In this document: in pieces, positions 36,981 through 48,583 of the stretch | Numbering within the stretch: position 1 is the first letter of the stretch | Layout of the letters: every line of letters begins with the position of its first letter | Source: Amborella trichopoda | Taxonomy: Eukaryota; Streptophyta; Magnoliopsida; Amborellales; Amborellaceae | Reading direction: 5' to 3' | Assembly (NCBI RefSeq): GCF_000471905.2 | Contig: NW_006499364.1 | Coordinates: 5,815,843-5,879,842 of the forward strand | DNA: 64,000 nt | The notes under the pieces: model-generated | What the model saw: the letters and a program-made list of their open reading frames with translations, nothing else | What the model was told of the DNA's origin: nothing | The model's database searches: none | Made by a program: the position numbers and the translations under genes

Positions 36981-37089
36981 TATATATATACATATTCGAG
37001 CTAAGCCGAAATTGTTTCTCGCCAACCATCATTAACCAAAGCCCAGGCCATAGTCCGACCAGGGCCTGTTGCAGCTCTAGTTATATTAT

Positions 37090-39300
37090 CTAAATGAATG
37101 TCATGCATCCTATCATTAAATGTAATTTAACATACGTATAATACATAGCTAGATATGATATCCTTTATGTTAAAAAAAAACATTCCACCTACAAGTAAGT
37201 TTTTAATAATGTTATTAAAAAAAAGAGTTTGCATAACTAAAAATATTTTAAAAAAATCTCACTCGTGGGTAATGTTTTTAATGTTATTTAAAAGAAAGAG
37301 TTTGCATAACTAAACATATTTTAAAATTGACAATTTTATTTTAAATTTTAATTAAATTTACAAATTCGAGTACTACTTTAAAGTTAAGGTGAAATTTTTT
37401 ATTATAAACCTAAATGTGTCTTGCCTGTTGAGTAAAATTTGACTTTCAAAACTACAAGGGAAATAATTACTTGTTTTAACTTTGGTGACTAAACTTTATA
37501 ATTTTCATATATTTTGATCATTTCTAACTAACATACGAGAAACTAATTAGAAATTTATTAGAAATAAAACTAGTTTCCCAATTTTTTAATACTCCTAAAT
37601 ATTTCATATTCTACACATAAATTATAGTGTATTTTAATTTTGTCTTTTTTTTCTGTACATCGGATTACGCTCATATTTGGTATGTATATACTTCTTGGCC
37701 TCATACACCTAAAAAATATTCAAAATGTAATTTAACAAAAATAAATTTACACAAATACCCTTAAATAATGTAGGGCTATTGTGGTCATTTACAATTTTAA
37801 TGCGATGTATAGAAAAAGAGATAAAACTAAAATATAATTTCTTCTTTCAAAAAGAGGGACTTGAGTGAAAGGTATGAAATATATAGAAATATATTTCTAA
37901 ATTCAAGAAATAAAATAGGATATTTCCGTATATTGCTCATTTAAACAAAAATGCTAATTGTAGATTTTTGTTAAATTCAAATTTTAAATATCATTATATC
38001 ATGAACCAAAAAAAAGTATTAAAAATAAAACACTAACATTTTATGATTCAATATAGGTGATATTATAACTGCAAATGGTAAATCATGATTCACATTTTAA
38101 CATTTTAATGACGAGAGCACTTGTTGCACTCCCTTTTTTTATTAGTACCCTTGATTTTAGGAACACTGGTAGCAATACTGACTCAACTACCAATTTGATA
38201 TACTAAAGGCCTAGGTAGATAATTAAAAATATGAGTGACCCTATGTATCCCCTTTATGAATAAAAATAGTTACAATTGAAATTTTAGTTTATAAATTAAA
38301 TATGGATGAAGTCCTTAACCAAGCCATAAGATGTCAAAGGTATTAAATTCTAATGGACACCACTGGATTAGTAACATGGAAAAATCAAATGACAATAATA
38401 CACCATGATTGTTCAGGGTTAGCGACACAATTCAATTTTTTTCATTGTAAATCCTTCATCAATTTTCCCAAAGTAGAACAACCAATGGTATTATAGTCAT
38501 TTGCTCAGGCTAATCAATTGAGTCCAATTTACCAAAATGACTTTGGTTATACAAGATTACCAACGCCGAATAGGGGTAATTTCAGTTTTCTTTTAAATAA
38601 AACTTAGAAGCAAATATTGTAGAGGTAAATAGTGAAATTGGTAAAACATTCTCTTAAAAATACCTACTTAGCTATCTTAAATTGGATCCTGAAATTTGAG
38701 ACCAAGAAAATACTCCGAAATGATATTTCTATCTGAGGGGGTAACTGCAGAATGTGATCCTGCAGGAGCAAGCTATACTATGTTTTGCCCCTTATCCAAT
38801 ATTATATGATATATTAGTGCCTCTACTGTTCTCCCACAGGAGCATAAAGTCCACTTGCTCCCTTGGGTGAAAAAGCTACTTAAGGAAGATATTTTGGATC
38901 TAAATTCAGGATCCTAAAGAATCACCAGATGATTATTTTAATATCCTAAAAAGAAAAAGTTGGATTTTGTGTCTTTTAGTACTTAAACCTTGTTATCCAA
39001 CAATTGAAGGGTCTACATTTAATTTTAGGACATTATTTCTTTCAAGTTGACAAAGAGTGAGTTAGAATGTTTTATTTATTTTTTGGAAAGTTGGTCACTA
39101 GGTTGTAGGTCCCCAAATTTAGGATCCTAAAAACACCCTTGATTGGTTTTCGCCTGAGAGAGAAAAGGGACAGTCTGATCTTACACACAAAATCATTTGA
39201 GATTATATATAAGGGGCTCTCTTTCCTTTATTCATTCTCTTTGTTTATTTTGCAACTTTTAGGATATTTTATTACAATTTATAAAAGTTTTATTTATTCA
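37090..39300. other. AT-rich intron, only a minor direct repeat
   Basis: A roughly 73-bp direct repeat (AAAGAGTTTGCATAACTAAA at about 37224 and 37293) is the only structure noted. No coding signal is seen. Confidence 0.5.
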
Positions 39301-39349
39301 CCAATTAGTTTTTTCCTCTTCTTAAACTCAAACTAGGGCGAGACACTCT

Positions 39350-39545
39350 AATCCGGACATCCTGCAGGGTCCAAGTGAAAAAGCTTAGGAACTAGTGGAG
39401 TCTCCCAGGTTCCCAAGGTTTCTTAGATAATTTAGTTGAAACTCAGTCGAGTGCGACTCACTGACTTGGCGAAGTCACCCTCTGACTCAGACTCAGACCC
39501 TGCCTGGTCCCAGGCCAAGTCCAAGTCCTAAAACACTGAGCAAAA
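39350..39545. repeat. possible hAT end fragment
   Basis: GACTCAGACTCAGACC-type words and an inverted CAGTGTTTTAGGACTTGG near 39540 resemble one end of a plant hAT MITE. The other end was not found. Confidence 0.3.
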
Positions 39546-40422
39546 GCTTCAAAAGTAAAATACCATAAGGGACTACTGAACATATATCATCAATATGTAC
39601 ATTATGAATAAATGATAACAATAATAATAATGATATAACATGCAGTTAAAAGGAGGAAAGAACCATATGCCTTTCCCTCCTAATTATAGGGGAGGAGGGG
39701 TGGGGGGAGCCTTGGGCAACATAATACAACTGTCAAATAATCGGACTAAGAACACAAAAGCAGCATCTCAAGAACTTTTCAATAATGGGTACCTTAACAA
39801 CAGAAAGAATAACAGATGAGAAGGTGAACACCCAAGATATCATTATGTAATAACAACGTAATGCCTTCTTACATATATGTTGACATCAATAATGATACAT
39901 AGATAATAACAATGACATTAACTTAAAGACACTGTTGACATCAACAACATTATTACTTCTTAAACTCAATTTGATGCTGGGTAATAACCATGGAGGGAAG
40001 AGTAATCAAGAAATCCTCACTTGCACAGAACAATCAAATGCCCAGAGTACCCAATCCACAAACCTAGAGTAATGAGATGAAGGGATGCAGTCATGCTAAC
40101 AGATTATCAAGAAGTGACATACCAGTTTGCCACTCTACTACATGGATTAGATGCCAGAACTTTGGCTGCTCAAATACTCCTCCAATTCAGAGTGTGTATA
40201 ATGTTTTCCGTACTTTATTCAAAAGTATATCACGTTTCTAAATTATGTGCACGCACTGCTAATAAAAAAAATCATGTTTATGAGTCAATATACTTCAATG
40301 ATAAGGAAATCCAGTTCTTAATCACATTCAACTTTTCCTCTGAATTTTCTTTTTAGGAAGCATAAAATGTATGTAGATTGCTGATAGACAATGAATAATT
40401 TTAAAATAACTTACAAAGTTAC
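39546..40422. other. intron sequence without recognised features
   Basis: Intron next to the N-terminal UROD-like exon, with AAT/ATAATA-rich simple sequence near 39600-39920. Nothing else is recognised. Confidence 0.5.
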
Positions 40423-40788
40423 CTCATTTCGCAAAATTCTTAGAGATTCCCCTACAAAATGTACTTTGTCCAACTCAATAGGATGCAGGGCCTTTAATCT
40501 TTCCTCGGAACGTATTGGGGAAGTAATAATTGGTCCCTTTACGTCCTCTACGTCAAATGGGACCCCAAATGCAGGTAAGGGAGTTCGTATATCTGAGAAT
40601 ATCATAACAGCATCAGGACGAAAGGCCTTCCATGGCTGCAAAGAGATTTCCACAATGAGATCAACTGTCTCAGACCGCACTCTAAAGGATGGGTATTTCT
40701 CTGCAAGCTTTCTGTAAACAGTCATATATCTTCCAGCTTGACGCATCATCCATGCAGGAGGCCAGCTGATAGGATCACCTCTTGCAGC
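40423..40788 (-). CDS. HEME1: uroporphyrinogen III decarboxylase-like, N-terminal catalytic exon
   Basis: This exon encodes the start of the UROD barrel. The plastid enzyme removes four acetate carboxyls from uroporphyrinogen III to give coproporphyrinogen III, on the route to haem and chlorophyll. In order it carries an AARGDP start, [13 protein letters not shown] (the substrate-binding arginines of the family), FSDI with the catalytic Asp, and [13 protein letters not shown]. This is the HEME1 rather than the HEME2 type. A CAG acceptor lies just above 40788 and a GAG|GTAACT donor at 40422, phase 0. Oddities are Trp for the usual Arg before PPAWMM and Arg for Leu after FSDI. No upstream transit-peptide exon was recognised. 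The reading frame is open. Family identity is secure; function of this copy is doubtful. Confidence 0.9.
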
Positions 40789-41815
40789 CTGAACAATTAG
40801 AGAATCTGAAAGTCACATCACAAATCCATGTATAAAAACAATAATGCCTATCTCCCCTAAAACATTATGAACAAGGAAAGCAATTCCACCAAACTTTCGA
40901 AATTACTGAGCATGTACAAGGTCCTAGGATAAAATCCTATTGTTTTGTGCCGATCTCACATGAGTTTTGTACAATCAACAGTATATCTTCGCTATAATAT
41001 AGAACTCTTTTTTTCGACTAGACACATGATCTTTTGTCGCCTCTTTGTATGCATATGTGTATGTTTCAAGATTATGTGAGTCGTCTGGCCTTCGAAACAA
41101 TTGTGAGCAGGACAAACCAGATTGAACCATCAGAATGTCAGCATTTGTGGGGGGATTTGGTAAGTTTGTTAGTATTTTTTATATTTTTATGGAGCACCTA
41201 GGTTAGTTGCACCACTCCCCAAAATTTCAGGTCAAAAATGACTCATAAAAAAATTAAACTGAGAGAGAGCGCGCATACAGGATGATGTTCAGATTTTTAA
41301 GGCTGAATCTAAGTCATCCAGCTTATGCTCTTCCAGCCTAAACTATTTGCAAGTCAGCCAGCTTACAATATGTGTGTGACTGCCGTGCGTGATTGTACAC
41401 AATCAGCCCAATTCCTTTAGTATTGGTGGTAAAAGACAGAGGTGAGTCCATTTGGACTTGCCGGAATTGCCCAGGCTTGGCACCCCACCGAGCCCATAAA
41501 GCCCAACATGGGGGCCTAACACATGCTATAGTACTTTGACAATTTCTTGTAGAAACTCCCCCAAGTTCTGCAAAACTCAGCAAATTTTGGAGTGATTGGA
41601 TAAGTCACTCAAAACTTGTTGACTTCGATCAAATTAGAGATGTATAAAGGGGGAAGGAATCAACTCCCCTTTTTCCTTAATTTTTCGTCAAAGAGTCAAC
41701 AAATTCAGGTAGATCATCACTAAAAGACTAATTTTTTGTTCTTCATCGAATCATAGGCATTTTTTCTCCTGAAATTCTTTAGCCTTGGGACTCTTCAACA
41801 AAGATAGGAGGTATA
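40789..41815. other. upstream intron or promoter of the UROD-like gene, nothing recognised
   Basis: I searched the minus strand here for the transit-peptide exon that should precede AARGDP and found no convincing one. Confidence 0.45.
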
Positions 41816-41823
41816 ATAGCCAC

Positions 41824-41900
41824 AGCCACACACAGCCACACACACACACACACACACACAGCCACACACACACACACACAGCCACACACACACACACATA
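41824..41900. repeat. (CA)n with repeated CAGCCACA interruptions
   Basis: Runs of CA broken several times by AGCCA. Confidence 0.9.
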
Positions 41901-41903
41901 GGG

Positions 41904-42230
41904 TGTTAGGGTGCTCATACTACGGAGTAAATTTTGGACACTTCTACCCTTGTTTTGTATATGGAGCATTTTTTTATTAAGGGTATTTTTGGTAATTAAG
42001 ATGGGTGTGATGTCATTCACATGGGGTGTGACGTCACCCACATAGAACATTAAATGCCACTAGTGTACTCTATGTGGGTGATATCAACCCCATGTAAATG
42101 ATGTCACACCCCTCTTAAGGACCAAAAATACCCCTACAAAAAAAAACTCCATGTACAAAACAAAGGTATATAAGTGTCCAAATTTGTTTAGTACAATGAT
42201 AAATTACTCCTTAGTGTGAGCACCCTAACA
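41904..42230. mobile_element. palindromic MITE
   Basis: The two halves are near-inverse along most of the 327 bp. The end is TGTTAGGGTGCTCA, with GGACACTT, TTTTGTA and TGGAG words and central GATGTCA and CACCCACATAGA words mirrored. The target duplication is unclear. It shares its general plan with the element at 44526-44912. Confidence 0.75.
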
Positions 42231-42267
42231 TAACTCATATAAATGTAAATATATATATATATATATA

Positions 42268-42539
42268 TTTTACATGAAATAAATTAACCAAAATACCCCT
42301 GAAAAGTTTTGGGAGGTATTTTGATCATTGTTTTTAGCGAATAATTTTTTTTATATTTTTATTTGGTGCGCCTTGATGAGAAAAACACACACCTAAAATT
42401 TCAAGTGATTTGGATCTGTAGAAAAATAAATAAAATTCAAGTACTACCGAACATCTGTGATCGTCAGATCAATCCAGATTCAATCTAGGTCGTTGGGCTC
42501 ATATGTTCATATGAGCTAGTGGACGAATCCCATCTTTTC

Positions 42540-42540
<1 letters not shown>
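42268..42540 (-). mobile_element. TA-flanked MITE, family C copy 1 (inverted, one end lost)
   Basis: Reverse complement of the copy at 44951. The preserved end reads GGGAAAAGATGGGATT, then CTAGCTCATATGAACATATG on the minus strand. The other side runs directly into a (TA)n tract at about 42247-42268. A (TA)n tract also follows at 42541-42570. Confidence 0.7.
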
Positions 42541-42573
<33 letters not shown>

Positions 42574-42679
42574 AGAAAGAGTACGGTACACTACGTCGAC
42601 ACCGTACCGGAAGAACGTACCGACCGAAGTACGTACGTAGTACTCGTACGTAGTAGAGGAGGGAAGGAGACGAGACACA

Positions 42680-43043
42680 NNNNNNNNNNNNNNNNNNNNN
42701 NNNNNNNNNNNNNNNNNNNNNNNNNNNNNNNNNNNNNNNNNNNNNNNNNNNNNNNNNNNNNNNNNNNNNNNNNNNNNNNNNNNNNNNNNNNNNNNNNNNN
42801 NNNNNNNNNNNNNNNNNNNNNNNNNNNNNNNNNNNNNNNNNNNNNNNNNNNNNNNNNNNNNNNNNNNNNNNNNNNNNNNNNNNNNNNNNNNNNNNNNNNN
42901 NNNNNNNNNNNNNNNNNNNNNNNNNNNNNNNNNNNNNNNNNNNNNNNNNNNNNNNNNNNNNNNNNNNNNNNNNNNNNNNNNNNNNNNNNNNNNNNNNNNN
43001 NNNNNNNNNNNNNNNNNNNNNNNNNNNNNNNNNNNNNNNNNNN
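42680..43043. other. assembly gap (364 N)
   Basis: Unknown bases upstream of the UROD-like gene; a missing first exon could lie here. Confidence 0.99.
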
Positions 43044-43189
43044 CTCGCATACCCCGGAGAATACGCCCAATGGCCTTAGATCTCGATTGAGAGGGAAGGA
43101 GCAAGCACATATTAAAAACGTTAAGCAAAACACGCAAGAAAAAAGCTACCTCAATGATCGCGAAGCAAGGTTCTCCTGTGTGCTAGATT

Positions 43190-44045
43190 AGATTGGGAGC
43201 GTTGAGAGAAAACGGGGGATCAGATTGGGAGCCTAGAGAGAGAGAGATTGGGGACCTAGAAAGAGAGAGAGAGAGAGCTACTGAGAGACTAGGGGTTGGA
43301 GAGAGACTGGGGGACAGTAGAGAGACCTAAGAGAGAGATGGAGCTAGAATGAGAGGGAGGAAGAATGAGTGAGAGATCAGGGGACAGTAGAGAGAGAGAC
43401 TAAGAGAGATGGAGATAGAGAGAGAGGGAGGAAGAATGAGAGACGAACAGAGAGATCAAGGGGACAACAGACATAGAGAGAGATGGAGCAAAAGAGAGAG
43501 GGTAAGGAAGAGAGATCGCGAGAGAGAGAGACAAAAAAAGGGCTGAACCATGAAAAAATATCCTAAAAAACAAAAAGAAAATTTGTAGAAGAATAACCAT
43601 GGGAGAGAGCCAAAGCATAGAGATGGAGCAAAGATAGAGAGAGAGAGAGAGAGAGAGTTACTTGTATCAAGTACCAAGGAAAAGGATCCGATCGCAATAG
43701 GCAGCACCAGATTTGAAGGCATTTGCTAGCGAGCGAGAGAGAGAGAGAGAGAGAGACGCAAATGGCAATGGAATTGACGACACCTTGGCTGTTGTCCTAG
43801 TAATGGCGAGAGAGAGGGGGGCTGGAGACACAAATAACATAACGAGATATCTAGGAGATAGGGAGGTGGTATTATGAAGAGAGAGAAAGAGGGAGGTTCA
43901 CAGTCATTGGCTGCTCTTCTGATAATGGCAAGAGAGAGTGGGGCCGGAGACGCAAACGGCAAAGGGAGAGAGAGAGAAAGAGAGAGGGGGGGAGAGAGGG
44001 AGGTGGTATTGTGGGAGAGAGAAGAGAGAGAAAGATTGAGGTTAA
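43190..44045. repeat. GA-rich polypurine tract with imperfect repeats
   Basis: Long GAGA runs on the plus strand alternate with repeated units such as GGGGACAGTAGAGAGA and GGGAGGTGGTATT. Open frames on the minus strand here are low-complexity artefacts. Confidence 0.8.
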
Positions 44046-44283
44046 CAGGTTGAGAGTGTTTGGGCTTTGCATTTTTCTATAAGATAGTACGATCCCAGGG
44101 TTTTGAATTCATTTTGAGAGTTGAGTGAAAAATGAGGGAATCAATTGGGATCATTCATTTTGCCCAAACCCATCAAGCCCATTGGGCATATTCTCCCAGG
44201 GTACACGAGTGGGCATACCCGATCCTTCATCCTATTCTTATATATATTAACATATATATATATAGATATATAAAATATATATC

Positions 44284-44515
44284 GGAAAACCCTTAAAAAC
44301 ATCATGGGGCAAAAGTGAACAGTGATTTCCCCCGCAATGGATCTACAAGAGCCATTGCGGTTTCGCGTGATTTTCATGTAAAAAATCGACCGCACCGAAC
44401 ATGCTATATCCGTTGCGATTGATTTATCCATGCCATCCAAAAATATCAGACGGCGCCAAGCCTATGGGAGAAAATACTATTCATTTTCGCCCATAGGCGT
44501 TGCGTGATAGCTTCC
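44284..44515. mobile_element. MITE embedded in TA microsatellite
   Basis: Ends are GGAAAACCC and, inverted, GGAAGCTAT with GCCTATGGGCGAAAATG. Internal CGCAATGGAT and GCCATTGCGG words resemble the plan of the element at 36685. A (TA)-rich tract lies on the left (44240-44283) and AATATATATA on the right. Confidence 0.65.
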
Positions 44516-44525
44516 AAATATATAT

Positions 44526-44912
44526 AGCTACACCACTTGGTGGTGTAGACCCTTAAAGTGCTCAACATTTTGACACTAAATACCCTTAAATTGTAATACA
44601 AAATTTTTCAGGTAGGAGCATTTTTGTCATTTAGAAGGGTAGAATGGATATTTTTATAAAAAAATAGTGGCATTCTATTAGTAGTTAAAAATAATTACTG
44701 CATCTTGTGGTTGATGTCACACACCATATCGGTGATGTCATTGTCTACTATTGTTAATAAATGTTTTTCTTGCTATTATGAATTTCTAGTTTACCCTTTA
44801 CTAATTACTTAAAATACCCCTAGACAAAAAGTTACTATATTATAAGATAAGGGTATCTCAATGTCTAAAACAGAAGAGCACTTTAAGGGTCTACACCACA
44901 AGTGATGTAGCT
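44526..44912. mobile_element. MITE with about 38-bp terminal inverted repeats
   Basis: The left end AGCTACACCACTTGG, then TGGTGTAGACCCTTAAAGTG, matches the inverse of the right end with two small differences. Internal words (GATGTCA, ACCCTT, AAAATACCCCT) resemble the MITE at 41904. The target duplication is not resolved. Confidence 0.8.
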
Positions 44913-44950
44913 TAACAAAACCCATATATATATATATATATATATATATA

Positions 44951-45287
44951 GGAAAAAATTGGGATTAGCCCACTAGCTCATATGAACATATGAGCCCAAT
45001 GGCCCAGATTGAATCTGGGCCGATCTGACGATCACGGACGTCCGATAGTGCTTGATTTTATTTTTTTTTCTACAAATCCAAATCGCTTGAAATTTTAGGT
45101 GTGTTCTTCTCATCAAGGTGCACCTAATAAAAATATAAAAAAAATTATTCGAGAAAAATAAAATGACCAAAATAGCCCCCAAAATTTTTCAGGGGTATTT
45201 TGGTCAATTTATTTCATGTAAAATATTTCTTTGAGCCGTTGGACCCATTTGTTCATATGAGCTAGTGGGCTAATGCCAGCTTTTTCC
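44951..45287. mobile_element. TA-flanked MITE, family C copy 2 (complete)
   Basis: Terminal inverted repeats of about 55 bp: GGAAAAAATTGGGATTAGCC and, inverted, GGAAAAAGCTGGCATTAGCC, both followed by CACTAGCTCATATGAACA. (TA)n lies at 44926-44950 and at 45288-45297. Confidence 0.85.
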
Positions 45288-45314
45288 ATATATATATTTC
45301 CATATATATATATA

Positions 45315-45775
45315 GGGAAAAGATCCTGTGTGCCCAAGTACGTACTGCTACAGTAAACGCCAACGGCCCAAATTGAATCTGGGCCGATCTGACGGTCACG
45401 ACCTCATTTCATGTTTGAATTTTAATTTTTTTTCTACAAATCCAAATCACTTGAAATTTTAGGAGTGTGTTCTTCTCATCAAAGCGCACTTAATAAAAAT
45501 ATTAAAAAAATAACTCGAAAATAAAAATTGATCAAAATAACCCCAAAATTTTCCGGTGGTACTTTTGTCAATTTATTTCATGTAAAAAATATTTTGATAT
45601 TTTTTGTAGATTCGCCTATTTTTGAATAACACACCAAAAAATTGCAAGTAATTTGGATTTGTAGAAAAAAATTAAAATTCAAGCACTACCGAACATCCGT
45701 GATCGTCAAATCGGCCACATCATGGCCTAGATTAAATCTGGGCCATTCGCGTATGGGCGTACAGCAGTGACTCCG
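45315..45775. mobile_element. TA-flanked MITE, family C copy 3 (foldback)
   Basis: The left half carries ATTGAATCTGGGCCGATCTG, TCTACAAATCCAAATC and TTCATGTAAAA; the right half carries inverted GATTTGTAGAAAAA, CACTACCGAACATC and AATCTGGGCC. A (TA)n tract then (GA)n follows at 45776-45822. Confidence 0.7.
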
Positions 45776-45814
<39 letters not shown>

Positions 45815-45820
<6 letters not shown>

Positions 45821-46230
45821 CCATCAATAAAGAATATACAAGACCACGTATAGATATATGGCTAGTAACAGTTCTGAATACTTACTACTTGCCTAGACAC
45901 CTAATCTTATCAAGATATATATATGCATACAATAATGATGTATATCAATACTATTTCTTTATTAATCAATAAAGAATATGACCATGTATAAATATACAGC
46001 TAGAATACAACTAGCAACAGTTCTAAATAGACCAACCATTATTGATTCTTACTAACTAATCTTGCCTAGACACCTAATCTTATCAAGATATATATACATA
46101 TACAAATACACATCAGTTCTGAATATACACGAACCGTTATTGATACTTACTAACTAATCTTGCCTAGACACCTAATCTTATCAGGATATATATACACATA
46201 CAAATACACATCAATTCTGAATAGACATAG
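45815..46230. repeat. degenerate tandem repeats, about 98 to 173 bp period
   Basis: GCCTAGACACCTAATCTTAT recurs at about 45891, 46064 and 46162 with neighbouring CAGTTCTGAATA and TACAAATACACATCA words. Confidence 0.8.
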
Positions 46231-46234
46231 ATTC

Positions 46235-48110
46235 GAGGATTGGCCTCAAAATTATGCGTAACTGTCATTTTCCAATTTAAAATTTAAATTGTAAACAAAA
46301 CATCTATAATAATAGTTTTTATCATTTTCCATATGTCTATATTTGTATGATTGCTTGTAACTCTTTCTATGTTTTCTTAATTTCCATTATTTTCCCAACT
46401 TTTTGGGGTTTTTTTGGGCGTCTCGGCAACTCATGGCAAACTCAAGGAAGTCTCCTTGAACTCACCCTAGTTGCTCAGACAGATTAAGGTCCAAGTTCCA
46501 TCCCTAAGCCGTTCTACAAACATTGTTTAGTAAACAAAGGTCATAAGTACACCAAACCATCATATTTAAAATCGGATGGTTGGGATGTGTCATTTCCTTG
46601 TGCAAAGTCTGAGGAAGATTTTTCCAAACTTTGAGTTCAGTTAATGGTTACACCTCCAGCCCAAAATTTCACAACTGATGGTTAGAGGTGATTGTGGCCT
46701 TTTTGTACCTAAGGTGATTGCATACTTTCCATGTGTGTGTGTGTGTGTCTGGAGGAAAATTATATATGATTCATATTTCATCCAGCCTAAAACATATTAA
46801 AGGTCAGATGATGAATGTCAAAGGAGAAAGAGACAAACAGCCCAAATTTGCATGTTAATAAAATTAGCATTTTAAGAAAAGAAAGGGTTCAATAAACCCC
46901 AAATTCTGTAGGTCTCATCTAGGTGCTCAAAATAAGAAAATGAAAAAAATCAAATATGCATTTAAAATGAAAAAAATCAAATATGCATTTAAAATAAAAA
47001 TTTAGGGAAATGAGTACGCCAATCTCGGTTGTGCATTTCATCTCTTTTCCTATGATCTTGGGCACCTAGCCAATACTCAGATATAGGCTGGTTGGCTTAT
47101 AGAATAGCACTGAGGCTATGAAAAAGTTATGATTTCATTTATTTTTATGCAAATCTTTCAATGACCATTACCTTTCCCTTTCCCTCAAATATAACATTTA
47201 AGTTTTCTCCACTTTTTCTTTATTAGCGAAGCCAGGTGAGCCAAGCTGTTGGGAATCAAAAAAATTTGTCGGTCATATGTCTTGATAGCATACTGCACCC
47301 GTCATCAAAGTATGGGCATGGCATAATTAGCCAACCAACCCTCATTTCTCCACCTTTTAACAAGGAAAACAAATGCAGTAGTTACCTCTCTCTTTTTATC
47401 CTGTCATCAAATCAGAAGAAAATGATGCATATGCTTCTCGTGCATTACACTGAAGATATTTACTCTTCTCCCCAATTAAGAGTAACCAAACTGATCCTAA
47501 CTGCAATGCATAACAGCAGTTTACTTAAGTATCATGATAGTTGACAGCTGTGCATTTATATTTGCACTTTTGTCATGTCCTATTTTCTTAACCACTAAGG
47601 ATTAGTTTTTAATAAGATTCATGTGATTCCCCATCATCTCCTATTAAAAATTAGAAGTTAGTAAGGTAATACTATCACAAAAGTACCCAGAGTAAGCACA
47701 ATTAAACCTAGCCATGATAATTTGAAGAATAAGGTAGGATCATTTAGCTTTGATATTGATAGAATAAGGTAGGATCATTTCGCTCCTTTCTCTCCATATA
47801 GGTCTCTTAGCTCACTCACTAAAAAACAACATGAAGCAGAGAAGAAAGAGAAGGACAAGGAGAGTGGGTTTTCCTTAAGGCATTGGGGTTGAAGGAATTT
47901 TTCTCTCTCTAGAGTTCCATCGCAATTGAGTATGGGACTCTTGCAATTTCGTGAGAGAGAATGAGCAATTGGAGAAAACCAAGAGAAATGAGGAGAAGGC
48001 ATTCGGATTAGGGTCTATTGACCTCAGTTTTGATGCAGGATTTTTATGGATCCTTTTCGTATCATCCATTAATTTCATGACGGTGGTGATGGAACAAGTT
48101 AGGTACTTAC
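46235..48110. other. non-coding sequence, nothing firmly recognised
   Basis: A 26-bp tandem repeat lies at about 46954-47000. A minus-strand open frame at 47775-48002 with a basic, Ser-rich start was considered as a transit-peptide exon but has no recognisable match. Confidence 0.45.
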
Positions 48111-48117
48111 CGTTGAT

Positions 48118-48475
48118 TAGGGGTGAGAACAGGTCGGATCCAGCGGATCCATATAGTATACATCAGATCCATATCCGGATCCGATGATCTGGATCCGAAT
48201 AGTATACATCAAATCTGGATCTGGATTATTATACATATATACTATTTAAAAAACTTATATCTATAAAATAATATTCTTTTTTAAAAAAATTGGGTTGGAT
48301 CTGGGTCAGATTCGGATCGAATCCACCTGCACCCGAATCCGATCCGAATTCTAATTCAGACATGACTTTTGGGTCCAGATCCGGATTTCGGATCCAAATT
48401 TGGAGTCCATACTCGGATCCGAATAGGGTCCAAATTCCGGGTTTCAGATCCGAATCGGGTCAATTCTCACCCCTA
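48118..48475. mobile_element. hAT-like MITE with GGATCC-rich ends
   Basis: Termini TAGGGGTGAGAACAGG and, inverted, TAGGGGTGAGAATTGACC, with many GGATCC and ATCCGAA words in both directions. The 8-bp flanks CCGTTGAT and CTGCTAAT agree at 5 of 8. Confidence 0.7.
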
Positions 48476-48583
48476 CTGCTAATATCCACAAGGCTCAAGT
48501 TGAAAGTTGCAGATTCCAATTACATGCAAAAGACATGGCTATCATAAATCTAGAAATTTGCATTTGGATATTGATTCCATGCT

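Larger units (their letters stand above)
36232..37079. mobile_element. non-autonomous hAT element with nested insertions
   Basis: Termini TAGGGCTACCAACGAGCC and, inverted, TAGAGCTGCAACAGGCC resemble the element at 34452. The flanks GCTATATT (36224-36231) and GTTATATT (37080-37087) agree at 7 of 8. It contains an RTE fragment, a TACA-rich repeat duplicated in tandem, and a TA-flanked MITE. Confidence 0.75.

Noticed and set aside
42499-43137. A 212-residue frame across the second gap
   Set aside because: Most of it is N; the ends show no protein family.
47775-48078. Candidate transit-peptide exon of the UROD-like gene
   Set aside because: It does not lead into AARGDP, lacks a convincing donor in phase and matches no plant UROD N-terminus I know.
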